Shown: positions 34,807 to 43,548 of the stretch, in pieces
Position numbering within the stretch: the first letter of the stretch is position 1
Layout of the letters: the number at the start of each line of letters is the position of its first letter
NCBI RefSeq assembly: GCF_014281965.1
Contig: NZ_JACFTB010000003.1
Coordinates: 62,001-126,000, forward strand
DNA length: 64,000 nt
From: Rhodococcus sp. BP22
GTDB lineage: Bacteria; Actinomycetota; Actinomycetes; Mycobacteriales; Mycobacteriaceae
Reading direction: 5' to 3'
The notes under the pieces: generated by a model
Told to the model about the DNA's origin: nothing
The model's database searches: none
What the model saw: the letters and a program-made list of their open reading frames with translations, nothing else
Program-made: the position numbers and the translations under genes

Positions 34807-37107
34807 GTGGCGAGTAGCGCAGCCGAATTCGGTTCGAGCATCCTGGGATACCCGAGAATCGGCCCGCGGCGAGAATTGAAGCGCGCACTCGAGACCTACT
34901 GGAACGGTAAGTCGACGCCTGCCGCCCGCGCGGCACTCCAGTCCGTCGGTCGTTCCCTTCAGGAAGATACCTGGGACGAACTCCATGCAACCGGGTTGAC
35001 ACAAGTCCCCGGAAACACCTTCTCCTTCTACGATCATGTCCTCGACGACGCATTGCTTTTCGGGGCAGTTCCGACGCGCTTCGCCCCGCTCGAAGGGGGG
35101 ATGCATCCGCTCGATTTCTACTTCACCGTTGCTCGCGGCAAGCCGGATCTCCCGCCGCTGGAGCTGGTGCGGTACTTCGACTCCAATTACTTCTACCGCC
35201 AACCCGAGATCGACGAGTCGACGCCGTTCTCACTGCACGCGGAGAGCCTGCTGGATGAGTTCGATCGGGCGAAGGCCCGCGGTATCGAACTGCGCCCCGT
35301 TGTGCTCGGCCCGGTATCGCTGCTGTTGTTGTCCAAGGCTGGATCTTCAGCAGCGCAAGGATTCTCCCCGCTCGATCGGCTGGGGGACCTGCTTGCGCAG
35401 TACAGTGCCCTCTTCGAGTTGCTTGCACTGCGAGGTGCCACCTGCATCCAGCTCGACGAGCCCGCATTCACTGCTGAACGAACAGCTGAGGAACTGGCAG
35501 CGCTCGACCGCGCGTACACCTCCCTGTCGACGACGGCGTTGCGTCCCCGACTTCTCGTGACAGGTCAATACGGGTCTCTCGGATCTGCGCTGCCGATTCT
35601 CGCAGCCACCAAGGTCGAGGCAATCGGGCTTGACCTCGTCGCAGGCAGACTCGAGCCGGAAGAGCTCGCCGCCATTGCTGGAATGAAACGCAAACGCCTC
35701 TACGCGGGAGTCATCGACGGCCGCACGGTGTGGCGTGCCGACCGCGTCGTCGTGCTCGACTACCTCGAGCGACTGAAAGAGGTGTGTGAAGACCTCGTCG
35801 TCTCGACGTCGTCGACTCTTCTGCACGTTCCGTACGACGTGCTGAGCGAGTACGACATCGACGGCAACGTCGCCGACCGTCTTGCGTTCGCGAAGCAAAA
35901 AGTCGGCGAGGTCGTTGCCCTGGCAAAGGCGCTCACCGACGGGCCGTCGGACAAGTGGCGCAAGAAGCCGACCGAGGTGCACTTCAAGCAGAAGCACGCG
36001 GTGCGGCACCGGGTCTACAACGTAACGCCCGACATGCGGGTTCGACAGCCGTACTCCGAGCGGAAGATCGCGCAGCGCAAGAAGCTGAATCTTCCGCTCG
36101 TGCCCGCCACCACCCTCGGTTCGTTCCCGCAAACTTCGGCAATGAGGCAGGCGAGATACGAACTGGGACAAGGCCGTATCGAAACCGCTGACTATCGCGC
36201 ACTCGTCGAGGACGAGATCGAGCAGGTCATTCGGCTGCAGGAGGACATCGGGCTCGACGTTCTGGTGAACGGCGAGGTGGAACGCAACGACATGATTCAG
36301 TTCTTCGCCGAAGCGCTCGAAGGGTTCGCCACGACGACCAACGGGTGGGTCCAGACGTACGGATCACGATGCGTGCGTCCGCCCATCCTGTATGGAGACG
36401 TGGCAAGGCCGAAACCGATGAGTGTCGAGTGGACAGCGTTCGCGCAGTCGTTGACGGATAAGCCGGTCAAAGCAATCCTGACCGGACCCGTGACGATGCT
36501 CGCCCGTTCGTACGTGCGGAAGGACCTCCCACTGCACGAGGTGGCCGACCAGGTTGCCCTGACCATTCGCGACGAGATCGCCGATCTCGAGAAAGCCGGT
36601 ATCGGGATCATTCAGGTCGACGAGCCGGCGTTGCGTGAACTGCTGCCCTCGCGTGAGAAGGGCCGCAAAGAATACCTCCGTTGGTCGGTCGAGGCGTTTC
36701 GGCTGGCGACGTCGGGTGCAAAGGCCGAGACCCAGATTCATACGCATTTGGGGTACTCCACTCGTGCGTCGGTGGTCGACGCGATCGAGAACCTCGATGC
36801 CGATGTCACGGCGATCGTGGCAACACGATCCATCGACTGGGTTCTCGGTGCTTTGCAGGAGAACGTCCTCAGCCATGGAGTCGGTCCTGGCGTGTACGAG
36901 AGTCGTTCGGCGCGTATCCCCGACATCGACGAACTCGACGAGCTACTGACACAGGCAGCCGCGACGATCGACATCGACCGGTTGTGGGCCAATCCCGACG
37001 GCGGCCTCAAAACGCGTAAGTATTGGCAACTGGAACCTTCGTTGCGTAACTTGGTGGCAGCGGCGCGACGGGTGCGCCGACGCGCAGAACAGGGGACAGC
37101 AGAGTGA
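34807..37107 (+). CDS. MetE-family protein lacking most zinc ligands
   Basis: At 766 aa it aligns along its full length with cobalamin-independent methionine synthase: LGYPRIGPRRELKRALE at the N-terminus, VDEPALREL and NGEVERNDM in the catalytic domain. In E. coli MetE zinc is held by H641, C643, E665 and C726. Here H647 is kept (HTHLGYS), but the matching positions are Gly649, Val671 and Gly732 (NPDGGLKTR instead of NPDCGLKTR). Without zinc, homocysteine activation by the normal mechanism is unlikely. GTG 34807 is preceded by AAGGAA; no cobalamin riboswitch is seen upstream. It may be a paralogue with another role; a canonical metE or metH is expected elsewhere. The gene is intact. Confidence 0.9.
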   Translation: MASSAAEFGSSILGYPRIGPRRELKRALETYWNGKSTPAARAALQSVGRSLQEDTWDELHATGLTQVPGNTFSFYDHVLDDALLFGAVPTRFAPLEGGMHPLDFYFTVARGKPDLPPLELVRYFDSNYFYRQPEIDESTPFSLHAESLLDEFDRAKARGIELRPVVLGPVSLLLLSKAGSSAAQGFSPLDRLGDLLAQYSALFELLALRGATCIQLDEPAFTAERTAEELAALDRAYTSLSTTALRPRLLVTGQYGSLGSALPILAATKVEAIGLDLVAGRLEPEELAAIAGMKRKRLYAGVIDGRTVWRADRVVVLDYLERLKEVCEDLVVSTSSTLLHVPYDVLSEYDIDGNVADRLAFAKQKVGEVVALAKALTDGPSDKWRKKPTEVHFKQKHAVRHRVYNVTPDMRVRQPYSERKIAQRKKLNLPLVPATTLGSFPQTSAMRQARYELGQGRIETADYRALVEDEIEQVIRLQEDIGLDVLVNGEVERNDMIQFFAEALEGFATTTNGWVQTYGSRCVRPPILYGDVARPKPMSVEWTAFAQSLTDKPVKAILTGPVTMLARSYVRKDLPLHEVADQVALTIRDEIADLEKAGIGIIQVDEPALRELLPSREKGRKEYLRWSVEAFRLATSGAKAETQIHTHLGYSTRASVVDAIENLDADVTAIVATRSIDWVLGALQENVLSHGVGPGVYESRSARIPDIDELDELLTQAAATIDIDRLWANPDGGLKTRKYWQLEPSLRNLVAAARRVRRRAEQGTAE

Positions 37108-37379
37108 GCAAGTCGAAGAAGTCCGGGGGACTCGTTCCGAAGGTGTTCGGAATTGTATTGGCGGCGACGGGTGCCGCGCATTTCGTCGTTCCAGAGGCGT
37201 TCGAAGGAATCACCAAGCGTCCTTTCCCTCGCGACACCAGGACCTGGATCAGCCGCAACGGAGCTACCGAACTAGCTGTCGGTGCTGCAATTGCGTACCC
37301 CAAGACTCGTAAGATCGGCCTCATCGGGCTCGGCACGTATGTCGGCTGGCTGGGTCTCAATATCGCCCGCAACGGGTAG
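37104..37379 (+). CDS. Small DoxX-like membrane protein, 91 aa
   Basis: The start GTG overlaps the stop of the metE-like gene (GTGA), so both are co-translated. The sequence begins SKSKKSGGLVPKVFGIVLAA, with a hydrophobic segment, then ATGAAHFVVPEAFEGITKRPF and two more short hydrophobic stretches near residues 52-66 and 72-86. The A-A-H-F-V-x-P-E-x-F pattern resembles small DoxX-type membrane proteins. Function unknown; coupling to the zinc-less MetE homologue is noteworthy. Confidence 0.7.
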   Translation: MSKSKKSGGLVPKVFGIVLAATGAAHFVVPEAFEGITKRPFPRDTRTWISRNGATELAVGAAIAYPKTRKIGLIGLGTYVGWLGLNIARNG

Positions 37380-37404
37380 AGCGCCGGTCCGGATTGTTGT
37401 GAAT

Positions 37405-37442
37405 CACTCCCGCCTGCTGGGAATACCCTGCTGGCGGGAGTG
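37405..37442 (+). terminator. Terminator after the metE-like operon
   Basis: Arms CACTCCCGCC (37405-37414) and GGCGGGAGTG (37433-37442) pair perfectly around an 18-base loop that can itself partly pair. Confidence 0.7.
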
Positions 37443-37484
37443 TCCGCTTTGCATGGCTACCGATGCGTAGGTAGCAATGTAGCT

Positions 37485-38525
37485 ATGACTTCAGCTACTG
37501 CATATACCGCGACAGCCCCTGATGCTCCGCTCGAGAAGGTCACCATCGAGCGTCGTGAGCTCGGACCCACCGATGTCCTCATCGAGGTCAAGTTCGCCGG
37601 TATCTGCCATTCCGATATCCACACCGCCCGGAACGAGTGGGGCGGTACCACCTACCCCGTCGTTCCGGGACACGAAATCGCGGGCATCGTCTCCGAGGTC
37701 GGTTCCGATGTAAGTAAGCACAAGGTCGGCGACCGCGTCGGCGTCGGGTGCTTCGTGGATTCCTGCGGCGAGTGCGAGGCCTGCCTTGCCGACGAAGAGC
37801 AGTACTGCAGCAAGGGCGTGACGGCGACCTACAACTCCAAGCAGGCCGACGGCACCATCACCCAGGGTGGTTACTCCACGCACATCGTCGTCACCGAAGG
37901 CTTCGTTCTTTCCATTCCGGAGGGAATCGAGCTCGACGTCGCGGCGCCTCTCCTGTGCGCAGGCATCACGCTGTACTCCCCGCTCAAGCACTGGGGAGCC
38001 GGGCCCGGCACGAAGGTCGCGATCATCGGTATGGGCGGACTGGGACATGTCGGCGTCAAGATCGCCAATGCACTCGGCGCCGAGGTGACCGTGCTCAGTC
38101 AGTCGCTCAGCAAGGAAGAGGACGGCAAGCGACTCGGTGCGCACCACTACTACGCCACTTCGGACGCCGCGACGTTCAAGAAGCTTCGTGGTGAATTCGA
38201 CCTGATCATCAATACCGTGTCGGCAGAGATCGACATGGACAAGCACATGTCATTGCTTGCGATGAACGGCTCGCTCGTCATTCTGGGGCTTCCGTCCGAG
38301 CCCATCAAGGTGCGCGGATTCACCCTCGCGGCCAACCGTCGTAGCCTCGCGGGTTCGATGGTCGGTGGCATTGCGCAGACGCAGGAAATGTTGAACTTCT
38401 GCGCTGAACACCACATCGGTGCCGAAATCGAGACCATTGCCGCCGACAAGATCAACGAGGCGTACGAGCGCGTGTTGAAGAGCGACGTCCGCTACCGGTT
38501 CGTGATCGACGCCAAGACATTCTGA
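37485..38525 (+). CDS. adhC: NADP-dependent zinc alcohol dehydrogenase (cinnamyl/AdhC type)
   Basis: A 346-aa medium-chain dehydrogenase. The catalytic zinc motif is [15 protein letters not shown] and GHEIAG, the structural zinc cysteines are [15 protein letters not shown], and the Rossmann motif is [11 protein letters not shown]. The sequence order and length match the YahK/CAD group and M. tuberculosis AdhC (Rv3045). It reduces aldehydes with NADPH. ATG 37485 ([17 protein letters not shown]) is chosen; an ATG at 37440 would start inside the preceding terminator hairpin. Confidence 0.93.
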   Translation: MTSATAYTATAPDAPLEKVTIERRELGPTDVLIEVKFAGICHSDIHTARNEWGGTTYPVVPGHEIAGIVSEVGSDVSKHKVGDRVGVGCFVDSCGECEACLADEEQYCSKGVTATYNSKQADGTITQGGYSTHIVVTEGFVLSIPEGIELDVAAPLLCAGITLYSPLKHWGAGPGTKVAIIGMGGLGHVGVKIANALGAEVTVLSQSLSKEEDGKRLGAHHYYATSDAATFKKLRGEFDLIINTVSAEIDMDKHMSLLAMNGSLVILGLPSEPIKVRGFTLAANRRSLAGSMVGGIAQTQEMLNFCAEHHIGAEIETIAADKINEAYERVLKSDVRYRFVIDAKTF

Positions 38526-38531
38526 GTTCTC

Positions 38532-38571
38532 GTACGCCTTTCGTATCCGAAAATGTATGCGAAAGGCGTAC
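38532..38571 (+). terminator. Terminator of adhC
   Basis: A 12-base perfect stem (GTACGCCTTTCG at 38532-38543 with 38560-38571) with a 16-base loop starts seven bases after the adhC stop. Confidence 0.75.
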
Positions 38572-38630
38572 TACGCGGGCGTAACGTCGAAGTCGGGTCA
38601 GCACAGTTCTCTTCGGCGAAGGGACCCGAG

Positions 38631-38852
38631 ATGAAACTCAATACGTTCGCAGGCTGGGTTGGTTACGGATTGGCATTGTTTGCCGTCACTATGATGGGCT
38701 TGTTCCTGGTCGCAGTGGGTTCAGGGTACGACGCTCTAGCAGTGTTGGCAGGCAGTGTCTGCGTGGTGGCAATTGCGGGGGCCATGGGCCTGGTGGGCGG
38801 AGTGGTCAAGCACGATCACCGACTCCACCGCACTACCCCAAGACTGCTCTGA
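38631..38852 (+). CDS. Small two-helix membrane protein, 73 aa
   Basis: Begins MKLNTFAGWVGYGLALFAV and has two hydrophobic segments (about residues 10-30 and 36-58) followed by a basic, His-rich tail (VVKHDHRLHRTTPRLL). The upstream ATG at 38553 would place its start inside the adhC terminator, so 38631 is preferred. The family is not recognised. It is convergent with the PPK2 gene, ten bases apart. Confidence 0.6.
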   Translation: MKLNTFAGWVGYGLALFAVTMMGLFLVAVGSGYDALAVLAGSVCVVAIAGAMGLVGGVVKHDHRLHRTTPRLL

Positions 38853-38862
38853 CGGTTCGGGA

Positions 38863-39768
38863 CTAGCTTTCAGCCAGCCGCCTTTTCTCCAGCTCGACGT
38901 CGAAATCGGCAGCGGGCCAGTCGAGTTCGAGCTGTTCCAGTGCATCGATCAGCAACTCTGTAACTGCAAGACGGCTGTACCACTTGTGGTCTGCCGGGAT
39001 GACGAACCACGGCGCGTATTCAGTATTCGTCCGATCGATGGCGCGTTGGTACGCGGTGCGGTACTGCGGTAGGAATCCGCGCTCGGTGACGTCCCCCGGG
39101 TTGTACTTCCAGTGCTTGTCGGGACGATCCAGCCTCTCTTGCAGCCGCGCTCGCTGCTCTTCGGGCGAGACGAACAGGGCGACCTTGATGATGAGCGTGC
39201 CCTCTTCGGTGAGGTCCTTTTCGAATGCATTGATCTCGTCGAATCGTGGTTCCCACACCTGGCGCGGAACCAGGTCGTGGACCGCAACGACCAACACGTC
39301 TTCGTAATGCGAGCGATCGAAGACCCCGATCTTTCCGCCGCCGGGTAGGGCCTTACGAATACGCCACAAGTAATGGTGCTGCTTCTCTTCCTTGGTGGGA
39401 ACGCCGAACGAGGCAAGGTCGATGCCCTGCGGATCGACCATTCCGATGACGTTGCGGACCATTCCGCCCTTGCCCGCAGTGTCCATTCCCTGCAGCACCA
39501 GAAGAATCGAGCGCAGATCTCCGGCACGGCCGTTGGCGTACAACTTCTCCTGAAGGGCGGAAAGGACTTTGCCGCGCTCGAGGAGGAGGGCCTGACCTTC
39601 GGCTTTCGTGCCCTCGAATCCAGGCGTCTCATCGAAATCGATGTCCTCGATACGCGTCGAATCGGTTGCGCGAAGAATCTTGGCGGCCGGGGTAGACCAC
39701 AACGAAGGCGCCTCGCCGTTCGATTCCGCGTTTTTCGGTAACTCCGACTTCTCGGATGACTTGGCCAT
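38863..39768 (-). CDS. ppk2: Polyphosphate kinase 2 (polyP:nucleotide phosphotransferase)
   Basis: A 301-aa P-loop kinase of the PPK2 family, which uses inorganic polyphosphate to phosphorylate nucleotides. Walker A is GMDTAGKGG at residues 94-102, Walker B/catalytic FDRSHYEDVL with D151, and VSPEEQRARLQERLDRPDKH is the lid region. The N-terminal 50 residues are polar and variable. A single PPK2 domain places it in class I or III; class III would favour NDP/NMP substrates. It is divergent from the PPOX gene. Confidence 0.93.
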   Translation of the reverse strand: MAKSSEKSELPKNAESNGEAPSLWSTPAAKILRATDSTRIEDIDFDETPGFEGTKAEGQALLLERGKVLSALQEKLYANGRAGDLRSILLVLQGMDTAGKGGMVRNVIGMVDPQGIDLASFGVPTKEEKQHHYLWRIRKALPGGGKIGVFDRSHYEDVLVVAVHDLVPRQVWEPRFDEINAFEKDLTEEGTLIIKVALFVSPEEQRARLQERLDRPDKHWKYNPGDVTERGFLPQYRTAYQRAIDRTNTEYAPWFVIPADHKWYSRLAVTELLIDALEQLELDWPAADFDVELEKRRLAES

Positions 39769-39810
39769 TTACCGACCTTAGTCGGCGGCGGAGAATCTAC
39801 CCTGGAAATC

Positions 39811-40272
39811 ATGGCACCGAAACTTGCGTCAGCGCAGTCCGTCGACCGCTCCGAAATTCTCGACTTCGTTGCTCCTCGACACCACCTGACCCTCATCACC
39901 GGTAAACGGGACGGCGGAGTGCAGGTCTCGCCGGTGACGGCCGGGCTCGATTCGGAAGGCCGCATCGTGATTGCGACGTACCCGGAGCGCGCGAAGGTCC
40001 ACAACATTCGACGCAACCCGTCGGTGACCGCGCTGATTCACTCGGACGAGTGGAACGATGCGTACGTCCAAATCGACGGCACGGCCGAGATCATCGACCT
40101 CCCGGATTCGGTGGAACCGCTCGTCGAGTACTTCCGTAGCGTCGCCGGTGAGCATTCCGACTGGGACGAGTATCGAGAGGCGATGCGGAAGCAGGGAAAA
40201 TCGTTGATACGCATCACCATCGAGAGCTGGGGCCCGATCGCCGAAGGTGGCTTCCCCCCGGGGAGGGTGTGA
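39811..40272 (+). CDS. PPOX-class (probable F420-dependent) oxidoreductase
   Basis: A 153-aa split-barrel flavin/F420-binding protein. Typical elements are LTLITGKRDGGVQVSPVTAG, IVIATYPERAKVHNIRRNPS and VQIDGTAEIIDLPDS, which define the actinobacterial PPOX/FDOR-B group that often binds cofactor F420. Substrate unknown. Its stop codon lies within the first copy of a 24-base tandem duplication shared with the convergent gene. Confidence 0.85.
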   Translation: MAPKLASAQSVDRSEILDFVAPRHHLTLITGKRDGGVQVSPVTAGLDSEGRIVIATYPERAKVHNIRRNPSVTALIHSDEWNDAYVQIDGTAEIIDLPDSVEPLVEYFRSVAGEHSDWDEYREAMRKQGKSLIRITIESWGPIAEGGFPPGRV

Positions 40273-40300
40273 TCAGCCCCCCCGGGGAGGGTGTGATCAG
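40254..40300. repeat. 24-base tandem duplication at a convergent stop-codon junction
   Basis: Two identical 23-base copies (40254-40276 and 40278-40300) are separated by one C and contain GGGGAGGGTGTGATCAG. The TGATCA palindrome gives a stop on both strands: copy 1 ends the PPOX gene and copy 2 ends the siderophore-binding gene. Confidence 0.95.
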
Positions 40301-41265
40301 CCTTTTTCGAAGAGCGGTACCGCGTTGTCGAGGGCGTACTGGGTGCCTGCCGCTGATGCGGAAGAGAAGGCGTTGTTCAGGTCCTGGTCTCCGAGGACGA
40401 CGAGTCGGCCGTCGCGAGCTGAGGGGAGTGCTTGGATGGCAGCGTCGTTGGTGATCGACTCGGCGCTGCTTCCGATCGGAAACATGACGGTCAGGTCGGC
40501 GTCGAGGGCAGCTGTGTTCTCGGCAGAGAGTGTGATTGCGTACTTGTTCGGCTCGGCGAGGGTCTGAATTTCGGGCTTGTTGACGAAACCGAGCCTCTTC
40601 ATGAAGTCCACGCGGACGTCCCCGTCGACGTAGGCGCCGAGTTGGCCGCTGTAGAGCGTGCCGACGGCAACGGTCTTGTCGGCGAACTGCGGGTTCGCCG
40701 CGACGGCCTCGTCGAACTTTTTGTTGGTCTCGTCGATGATCTGGCGACCGTCCTCGGATTTACCGAGCGCGTCGGCGATCAGTTGGGTCTGCCCGTCCCA
40801 TGTTGTTCCGTAGGCGATGTCGGTGCCGACGGGCGCGCCGACGGTCGGGGCGACGTCGGAAAGGTCCTCGTAGAGTGCCTGGTCGTTCGTGCTGCGAGTC
40901 CACAGGATCAGGTCGGGCTCGAGTGCGGCCACCGATTCGACGTCGATCTCGTAGGTACCGAGGATCGTCGGGCTGGTGTCGTAGCTTTCCTCGACCCATG
41001 GTCCGAGTCCGTCACCGCCGACGGCGAGCCAGTCGCTTGCGGCGACCGGCTGTATTCCGAGTGCGAGCGCCGTCTCGGCGTCCGACCATCCGAGTGCGAC
41101 GACGCGTTGTGGAGCGGCCGGTACGGTGACCTCGCCGAACATCGTGTCGACGGTGGGGCCGTCGGCCGCGGGTTCGCTGCCTGAGTCGGTGCCACAGGCT
41201 GTCATGGTCACGACTGCGAGTGCAGCGATCACCGGGGCGAATGTCGAGAGTCTCCGAAAGTGCAT
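40297..41265 (-). CDS. Iron-siderophore ABC transporter substrate-binding lipoprotein
   Basis: A 322-aa FecB/FepB-type lipoprotein. The signal peptide ends with lipobox MTAC (Cys24), and the mature part has VPAAPQRVVALGWSDAETAL, LEPDLILWTRSTN and the two-lobe pattern of class III binding proteins. The ATG at 41263-41265 is chosen because an IdeR/DtxR-type iron box overlaps it; a longer start at 41310 would run through that box. No permease or ATPase genes are adjacent, so it may serve a transporter encoded elsewhere. Expected to be induced under iron limitation. Confidence 0.9.
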   Translation of the reverse strand: MHFRRLSTFAPVIAALAVVTMTACGTDSGSEPAADGPTVDTMFGEVTVPAAPQRVVALGWSDAETALALGIQPVAASDWLAVGGDGLGPWVEESYDTSPTILGTYEIDVESVAALEPDLILWTRSTNDQALYEDLSDVAPTVGAPVGTDIAYGTTWDGQTQLIADALGKSEDGRQIIDETNKKFDEAVAANPQFADKTVAVGTLYSGQLGAYVDGDVRVDFMKRLGFVNKPEIQTLAEPNKYAITLSAENTAALDADLTVMFPIGSSAESITNDAAIQALPSARDGRLVVLGDQDLNNAFSSASAAGTQYALDNAVPLFEKG

Positions 41266-41282
41266 AGGTAACGCTAACCTAT
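41264..41282 (-). promoter_or_regulatory. IdeR/DtxR-type iron box
   Basis: ATAGGTTAGCGTTACCTAT (read on the minus strand) matches 15 of 19 positions of the consensus TTAGGTTAGSCTAACCTAA and is itself a near-perfect palindrome. It overlaps the start codon region of the siderophore-binding lipoprotein gene, so the transcript may be leaderless. Confidence 0.8.
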
Positions 41283-41319
41283 GTTTCTCGTTTCGGGTAC
41301 TTGCCCCCACGCGTCCTGC

Positions 41320-42105
41320 TCAGGGGCGGTCCTCGTCGACGAGCGGGTGCGGCTGCGATTTGAACTTGGCCGGCGATCCGTCGGCCTGCGCGACGCCGTG
41401 GATTCCACCCCACATCAACATGCAGAGATAGTCGATGAGGTCCTCGGCCGACATCGACTTGTTCGAGATCCACCAGTGCGTAGCCAGCTGAACGGCTCCG
41501 ACGATCGCAAACGCCCAGGGCACCGACCCGCCGGAGTCCATTTCGCGAGCACGCAGTCGTTCGCCGAGGACGGTGGCGAGCAACTCGGCGATCATGCGCT
41601 CCGACTCGGCGACAACGTCACGATTGGTGCCGGCATTGTTGGCCATCACATAGAGGTAGACCTCGGGGTCGGTGGCGACCGTCTCCACATAGGCCGCGAT
41701 GACAGCCCGGGTGAGTTGATATTCATCGAGTTCTTCCGAGATGGCCGTGTAGATCCGCGGGGCGAGGGTCGTCTCGACATAACGAGTCATCGTCGCGTTG
41801 GTCAGATCGTTCTTGTCGGTGAAGTAGCGATAGAGAACCGTCTTCGAGATCCCGATCTCCGACGCGATCTCGTCCATGCCGATCTCGCGGCCCCGCAAGC
41901 GAATTGCGGCCAACGTACCGTCGACGAGTTCTTCACGCCGGGCGATTTTGTGATCGCGCCACCGCCGTTTTCTACCGTCCGGCTTCGCTGGCTTCGTTGC
42001 CGCCTCGGTATCTGCTTTCTTGGTGTCGACTTCTGCTTCGAGTGTGCCGTCTTCCGTCGCTATCGGACTGCTCACTTTTGCCGCTGTCGTCGCATTTCTC
42101 GCCAC
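41320..42105 (-). CDS. TetR family transcriptional regulator with long N-terminal tail
   Basis: A 261-aa regulator. The first roughly 50 residues are Ala/Lys/Thr-rich and unstructured, then a basic patch (RKRRWRDHKIARREELVDG) leads into the helix-turn-helix (MDEIASEIGISKTVLYRYF, residues about 76-94). The C-terminal ligand domain includes MANNAGTNRDVVAESERM. Mycobacterial homologues with this layout regulate lipid genes, but none is identified here. It lies between the iron-regulated binding protein and the divergent DUF445 gene. Confidence 0.9.
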   Translation of the reverse strand: MARNATTAAKVSSPIATEDGTLEAEVDTKKADTEAATKPAKPDGRKRRWRDHKIARREELVDGTLAAIRLRGREIGMDEIASEIGISKTVLYRYFTDKNDLTNATMTRYVETTLAPRIYTAISEELDEYQLTRAVIAAYVETVATDPEVYLYVMANNAGTNRDVVAESERMIAELLATVLGERLRAREMDSGGSVPWAFAIVGAVQLATHWWISNKSMSAEDLIDYLCMLMWGGIHGVAQADGSPAKFKSQPHPLVDEDRP

Positions 42106-42255
42106 GTGTATCCGCCGTATCCCGTCGTTTTCTTTCCCGCCTCAGCTTAGGCGTCCTCCTGCATCGATTTCTGCCGCACCGAGTTGCGTGTGCGGATCGG
42201 TGCATCCGGGACAACCGCTCTCGCCGAACACAGGCACAATGGCGAGGTGCAGCTG

Positions 42256-43506
42256 ATGAACTTCGACGATGCGACCAAGCGTCGCGACCTTCGCAAGATG
42301 AAGGGCCTCGCCACGGGGTTCCTGGTATTCGCCACCGTGGTCTACATGTTCTGCAGATGGCAGGAGTCGCGAGGAGCAGGCGAGTGGGTCGGCTACGTCC
42401 GGGCCATGGCCGAGGCGGGAATGGTCGGCGCGCTGGCGGACTGGTTCGCGGTGACCGCACTCTTCAAGCACCCGTTGGGTATTCCGATCCCACACACGGC
42501 CATCATCAAGAAAAAGAAAGATCAGCTCGGTGCCAGCCTCGGCTCGTTCGTAGGAAGTAATTTCCTGGCGCCCGATGTGGTGTCGGAGAAAATCGCCTCG
42601 GCCCATATTCCGCTCCGTCTGGGGACGTGGTTGGCGCAGCCGAAGAACGCGGACAGGGTCGCGGCCGAATCGGCGACGGTGCTGCGCGGGGTCGTCGAAG
42701 TGCTGAACGACGACGACATCACACAGGTGATCGACAACACCATCGTGCGTAGGCTCGCCGACCCCGAATGGGGTCCGCCGATCGGTCGGGTGTTGGGCGA
42801 ACTCATCAAGGAGAATCGCCAGTTGCCGTTGATCGACATGCTCGCCGAGCGTGCTCACCAGTGGGCGCTGGGCAGTCAGGAGATGATCGAACGCGTCGTC
42901 AGTCGTGATTCTCCGACCTGGTCACCGAAGTTCGTCGACACCCTGCTCGGGGAGAAGATCTACAAGGAACTCGTCGAGTTCACCTGGAAGGTCAGGTCGA
43001 CGCCGGAGCACGAACTGAGGCTGGCTGCCAACAAGTTCCTCGTCGACTATGCGCACGATCTCCAGCATGATCCGGCGACGATCAAGAAGGCCGAATCGCT
43101 GAAGTCGCAGATCATGGGTCGCGCCGAGGTCACGGGGCTTGCATCCGCCACCTGGAAGGTCGCCAAGCGGTTGATCATGGAGTCGGTGGACGACCCGTCG
43201 AGCACATTGCGACGCAAGATCAGCGAGAACGCGGCCGGCTGGGGTGTTCGGCTACGCGACGACGACGAACTCCGAGGCAAGGTCGATGGCTGGCTGCTCG
43301 GCGGAGCACGCTACATCGCCGCGAACTATGCAGACGAGATCACCACGATCATTACCGACACGGTCGCGCGCTGGGATGCGGAAGAAGCGAGTTCGAAGAT
43401 CGAGTTGCAGGTGGGTCGCGATCTCCAGTTCATCCGTATCAACGGCACCGTTGTCGGGGCGTTGGCAGGTTTGGCCATCTACTCGGTGTCGAATCTAATT
43501 TTTTGA
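42256..43506 (+). CDS. DUF445 (YjiN-like) membrane protein
   Basis: A 416-aa protein with an N-terminal membrane segment (GLATGFLVFATVVYMFCRW), a second stretch with AEAGMVGALADWFAVTALFK characteristic of DUF445, a long charged helical domain, and a C-terminal membrane segment (TVVGALAGLAIYSVSNLIF). ATG 42256 follows a GTG at 42247 that could also serve; both give the same N-terminal domain. Function of the family is unknown. The 150-base gap upstream holds the divergent promoters with tetR. Confidence 0.88.
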   Translation: MNFDDATKRRDLRKMKGLATGFLVFATVVYMFCRWQESRGAGEWVGYVRAMAEAGMVGALADWFAVTALFKHPLGIPIPHTAIIKKKKDQLGASLGSFVGSNFLAPDVVSEKIASAHIPLRLGTWLAQPKNADRVAAESATVLRGVVEVLNDDDITQVIDNTIVRRLADPEWGPPIGRVLGELIKENRQLPLIDMLAERAHQWALGSQEMIERVVSRDSPTWSPKFVDTLLGEKIYKELVEFTWKVRSTPEHELRLAANKFLVDYAHDLQHDPATIKKAESLKSQIMGRAEVTGLASATWKVAKRLIMESVDDPSSTLRRKISENAAGWGVRLRDDDELRGKVDGWLLGGARYIAANYADEITTIITDTVARWDAEEASSKIELQVGRDLQFIRINGTVVGALAGLAIYSVSNLIF

Positions 43507-43548
43507 TGCGTCAACCTGCCGATTGTGCCCCTGGGCAGGAGTGCTAGC

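Noticed and set aside
38553-38852. Longer 99-aa reading of the small membrane protein from ATG 38553
   Set aside because: That start lies inside the adhC terminator stem-loop and adds a charged, non-conserved-looking segment; ATG 38631 begins directly before the first membrane helix.
41266-41310. N-terminal extension of the siderophore-binding lipoprotein
   Set aside because: The extension would place the iron box inside the coding region and disrupt a normal lipoprotein signal peptide.
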